Source: an uncultured Ruminococcus sp.
GTDB lineage: Bacteria > Bacillota > Clostridia > Oscillospirales > Ruminococcaceae
Reading direction: 5' to 3'
Length of the DNA: 16,442 nt
NCBI GenBank assembly: GCA_900545285.1
Contig: UQYK01000046.1
Coordinates: forward strand, 1-16,442
Shown here: in pieces, positions 14,312-16,442 of the stretch
How positions within the stretch are numbered: the stretch's first letter is position 1
Layout: every line of letters starts with the position of its first letter
Position numbers and translations under genes: made by a program
The notes under the pieces: generated by a model
What the model saw: the letters and a program-made list of their open reading frames with translations, nothing else
Told to the model about the DNA's origin: nothing
Database searches by the model: none

Positions 14312-14340
14312 ATTATACACTATTTCTCGACAGGAATCAA
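14312..14340 (-). promoter_or_regulatory. Promoter of the NifU-like/GGGtGRT operon
   Basis: On the minus strand TTGATT (14335-14340) and a perfect TATAAT (14312-14317) are separated by 17 bases. Start near 14305 would give a leader of about 50 bases. Confidence 0.78.
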
Positions 14341-14376
14341 GCATTTTCTTGTGAATTTCTTTCCGAATTTCCTTTT

Positions 14377-14400
14377 TATAGTTAGTTATAACTAACTATA
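14377..14400. promoter_or_regulatory. Perfect 24-bp palindrome upstream of the iron-sulfur operon promoter
   Basis: TATAGTTAGTTA and its exact reverse complement meet without a gap, 36 bases upstream of the -35 box. No T run follows in either direction as a terminator would need: the T tract precedes it on the plus strand. A dimeric regulator site is the best guess. It also lies about 135 bases from the tRNA-like fragment, so a link to the element boundary is possible. Confidence 0.55.
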
Positions 14401-14535
14401 ATGATGACCATACATGTTATCCATGCTGCAGCATTTACAAAATATCTTATTTTTGAGGGCATAGTTAAAACGGTAGCTAGATCGCTATTCCTGGACACGC
14501 CTGCTGTCGCCATTTTCGCTGGACAACCTTTCATT

Positions 14536-14590
14536 TGGTCTAAGTGACCCGACTTGAACGGGCGGCCTCTACCACCCCAAGGCACTAAAC
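14536..14590 (-). other. 3' tRNA fragment, probable attachment site (leucine-type tRNA)
   Basis: Read on the minus strand, the 3' part of a tRNA is present: a long variable-arm-like segment (GCCT...AGGC), the T-arm GCCCG-TTCAAGT-CGGGT, an acceptor 3' strand CACTTAG, then A and CCA. The TTCAAGT loop and long variable arm suit a leucine tRNA. No D-arm, anticodon arm or matching acceptor 5' strand lies upstream, so it is not an intact tRNA. An integrase gene begins 115 bases further in. This is the expected scar when an element inserts at a tRNA 3' end, leaving the restored tRNA at the far side. Confidence 0.6.
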
Positions 14591-14615
14591 GGCAGCGGAA
14601 AATTGTCATAATATC

Positions 14616-14646
14616 GTGAAAATACAGTCCCTTAGCGTTTTTTCAC
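14616..14646. repeat. Inverted repeat between integrase and attachment site
   Basis: GTGAAAA (14616-14622) pairs with TTTTCAC (14640-14646). It may act as a weak transcript end for the integrase gene or be part of the attachment region. The adjacent stretch to 14687 is almost pure A/T. Confidence 0.35.
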
Positions 14647-14687
14647 TGCAAATAAAAATAAGATAAAATAAGAAAAAATAAAATGAA

Positions 14688-14706
14688 TGTCGTACCAGTG
14701 TCGTAC
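14688..14706. repeat. Direct repeat TGTCGTAC, possible integrase arm sites
   Basis: TGTCGTAC occurs at 14688-14695 and 14699-14706, 11 bases apart, about one helical turn, exactly at the 3' end of the integrase gene. Arm-type binding sites of tyrosine integrases are often short direct repeats near attachment sites. Confidence 0.35.
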
Positions 14707-15839
14707 TATTCCTGATCGAAGTTCAGCAATTTTCGGGTTGCTTCTACATCGTTATGGGCGTATCTCTTTCGCAACATTTCCAGATCTGCATGACCGAGAA
14801 CATTTGCAATAGCAAACAAATTTGCACCGCTGTTGACCCATAGGGTCGCCCTAGTATGTCGTAGTTCATGCGGCTTCAAGATAGGCACATCAATTTTTTG
14901 CTTTGCATAGTAACTGTGCATATCACGCATAAACACATCATAGTGCCGTCTGCTCCATGTTCTGGGGCTTTGTACGTTTCCTTTTCCGCTACAAAACACA
15001 AATGTAGATTCGTGCTTTCGCTGCTTTAGCAGATCCACTACAGATTGATGCAGCGGTATCAATCTGTCACGAAAATCATTCTTTGGCTTCCCGATTACGA
15101 CTTCCATTTTTCCGGTTACAGAATTTTTGACATCTGTTACACCACACTGTATGTGCAATGTCATTTTTTCCATATCAATATCATCCCATTGGATTCCTAA
15201 GAGCTCTGAACGTGTAATGCCATAATATAACATTAGAATAATATCTAACCCGTACCGATGACTTGTTGCATATCGCATGACAAGATCACATTGTTCTTGT
15301 GTGTAAGTGCTCTTTTTCGTTTTTTCTCTTTTGCTGATTAGCTTAATGCTATCACATGGATTTTTATGAATAATATCATTTTGCATGGCAGATTCAAATA
15401 TTTTATGCAAGATCATTTTGTGTATCTTCATTGTTTCTAATGAGTAATCATGCTGTATACTGTTAAAATAATTCTGTATATCAATCTGTCGGATTCGATT
15501 CATTCTAGCAGACTTAAAATATGGAATCAGGTGTTTCATGACGGGAATGCAATAATGAAGTTCATACGTGCTGTCCTTAACCGTCCCTTTTAGAGATTCC
15601 AGAACTTTTTCTGCCCACACAGAAAAAGCAATGTCATTCAATTGTGGCGTTTCTCCAGTGATGTCATACACAGCCTGATCTACTTTGAACTGTTCTGCTT
15701 TAGCTTTGGCAGCTTCCTTACTGATTTTGCTGTAGAATGATTTTCGGATTGGTCTGCCCATGGGATCATGTCCGACCGTGACTTTAACTTCGTAAATACC
15801 GTTTGCACGATTGGGCTTTTCCTTTTTCGGTCTGCCCAT
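14706..15839 (-). CDS. Tyrosine recombinase/integrase of an integrative element
   Basis: 377 residues. The N-terminus begins with GRPKKEKP and an arm-binding AP2-like region (about 13-55, YEVKVTVGHDPMGRPIRKSF). A SAM-like core-binding domain follows (about 68-165), then the catalytic domain with Arg210 (GITRSELLGIQW), His324 and Arg327 (HELRHTRA), His350 (LGHADLEM) and Tyr360 (KRYAH) as nucleophile. A basic residue near 252 (GKPKNDFRDR) fits the catalytic lysine. All active residues are present, so it looks functional. Start at 15839 is preceded by GAGGTG. It lies nine bases after the upstream membrane-protein gene, and its lower GC marks foreign origin. It faces the tRNA fragment at 14536-14590, typical of tRNA-targeting Firmicutes elements such as Tn916-like or phage integrases. 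Confidence 0.94.
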   Translation of the reverse strand: MGRPKKEKPNRANGIYEVKVTVGHDPMGRPIRKSFYSKISKEAAKAKAEQFKVDQAVYDITGETPQLNDIAFSVWAEKVLESLKGTVKDSTYELHYCIPVMKHLIPYFKSARMNRIRQIDIQNYFNSIQHDYSLETMKIHKMILHKIFESAMQNDIIHKNPCDSIKLISKREKTKKSTYTQEQCDLVMRYATSHRYGLDIILMLYYGITRSELLGIQWDDIDMEKMTLHIQCGVTDVKNSVTGKMEVVIGKPKNDFRDRLIPLHQSVVDLLKQRKHESTFVFCSGKGNVQSPRTWSRRHYDVFMRDMHSYYAKQKIDVPILKPHELRHTRATLWVNSGANLFAIANVLGHADLEMLRKRYAHNDVEATRKLLNFDQE

Positions 15840-15848
15840 GCAATCACC

Positions 15849-16442
15849 TCATTCCTCCATACAATCATACAATGTCGCACCATTCATGACAGACAACAGC
15901 ACTTTGTCACTGCTCATGTCATTCATTACATTGATACAAATAGATGCGTTGATGCCATATTCTTTCGATTTTTCATACAGTGCATTGCTTGTATCTTCTA
16001 TGCCTGACCGCATTTTTTCCCATTCCTGCACATCTCCGGTCAATTTAGACTTTGCCATGTCCATGGAAATCCCGTCTGCTGTCAGGTTGATCGTGTAATA
16101 ATTCAGATCGCTGTCATACTGTACAGATACATCAGACAACCCCTCTTGGTTTTGAAACGAATCTTCCAGAATACCCCGAAACAGCTCCGGAGAAATCACA
16201 CCGCTGTCAGCCGGCTGTTCTGCTTGAAAACTGGACTGTGGCTTTACAGCAGCATCATTTTTGCTTTTTCCGTTAGAAAACAGCATACACAACGCTGTGA
16301 TCACAGCGGCAACTACAACAATAACGACCAGACAGCCACACCCGGCACCCACTTTTCGTCCTGACGAATGGTGGGATTTTTTATGCCGTTTTTTCGACTT
16401 ATCCCATTGCCAGTCATCCGGATCCGGAAGATTCGGAGCGAT
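15849..16442 (-). CDS. Unrecognised single-pass membrane protein, 5' truncated by the window
   Basis: The frame is open to the window edge, so at least 30 residues precede the GTG at 16352, which has no ribosome site; the true start lies outside. The visible N-terminal part (PDPDDWQWDKSKKRHKKS) is charged, then a Gly/Cys-containing membrane helix of about 20 residues follows (GAGCGCLVVIVVVAAVITAL), then an outside domain of about 140 residues without recognisable motifs, ending DCMEE. No family could be assigned. The basic side should be cytoplasmic and the longer domain outside. The stop is nine bases before the integrase start, so the two genes are probably co-transcribed as part of the element. 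Confidence 0.7.
   Translation of the reverse strand: MAPNLPDPDDWQWDKSKKRHKKSHHSSGRKVGAGCGCLVVIVVVAAVITALCMLFSNGKSKNDAAVKPQSSFQAEQPADSGVISPELFRGILEDSFQNQEGLSDVSVQYDSDLNYYTINLTADGISMDMAKSKLTGDVQEWEKMRSGIEDTSNALYEKSKEYGINASICINVMNDMSSDKVLLSVMNGATLYDCMEE

Noticed and set aside
14382..14632. An intact tRNA, or a small protein gene, at the element boundary
   Set aside because: CTAAGGG near 14626-14632 could almost pair with the acceptor 3' strand, but the sequence between has no D-arm or anticodon arm. The 75-codon frame here simply translates the tRNA fragment and its flank and has no ribosome site.
16352..16352. GTG at 16352 as the start of the last membrane protein
   Set aside because: No ribosome site precedes it and the frame stays open for 30 codons to the window edge with a plausible charged cytoplasmic segment, so the gene is more likely truncated by the window.

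Overview
The window reads as a chromosomal segment of a Gram-positive gut or rumen anaerobe close to Ruminococcus (Oscillospiraceae). That is an inference from gene content: a GGGtGRT/NifU-like pair, a zinc-ribbon PASTA kinase-like protein, two M42 peptidases, a YnbB-type PLP enzyme, strong AGGAGG ribosome sites and several TTG starts. The coding chromosome is moderately GC-rich. The intergenic block at about 2430-3620 and the right end (about 14600-16442) are clearly more AT-rich.

Layout. The 5' part of miaB leaves the left edge on the minus strand. A YhcC-type radical SAM gene (1377-2327) runs the other way behind a 300-base leader that ends in a terminator-like hairpin just before its ribosome site. 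Positions 2385-3358 hold no convincing protein gene. They do hold a near-consensus minus-strand promoter, a strong terminator, and between them an array of short conserved boxes alternating with unrelated hairpins. I read this as a possible long non-coding RNA or array of minimal reading frames, and it is the most unusual part of the window. Next come a zinc-ribbon/PASTA pseudokinase (3672-5600) and a compact minus-strand operon (11436 down to 5913): murD, two M42 aminopeptidases, a GNAT acetyltransferase and a YnbB-family PLP enzyme, with stop/start overlaps or tiny gaps. Upstream of it lie a cyclophilin lipoprotein gene (11587-12213) and the NifU-like/GGGtGRT pair (12524-14256), each with its own promoter and terminator.

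At about 14536-14590 there is a 3' tRNA-like fragment (leucine-type T-arm, variable arm and CCA) with no 5' half, followed by an AT-rich tyrosine integrase and a partial membrane protein. This looks like the left end of an integrative element inserted in a tRNA gene. The rest of the element, and presumably the restored tRNA, lie beyond 16442.

The murD operon joins cell-wall precursor synthesis to peptide turnover. The kinase-like protein probably senses cell-wall ligands through PASTA domains rather than phosphorylating. The NifU/GGGtGRT pair is probably concerned with iron-sulfur clusters. Eight promoters or terminators could be placed by eye. No standard ncRNA, riboswitch, CRISPR array or insertion sequence was recognised.
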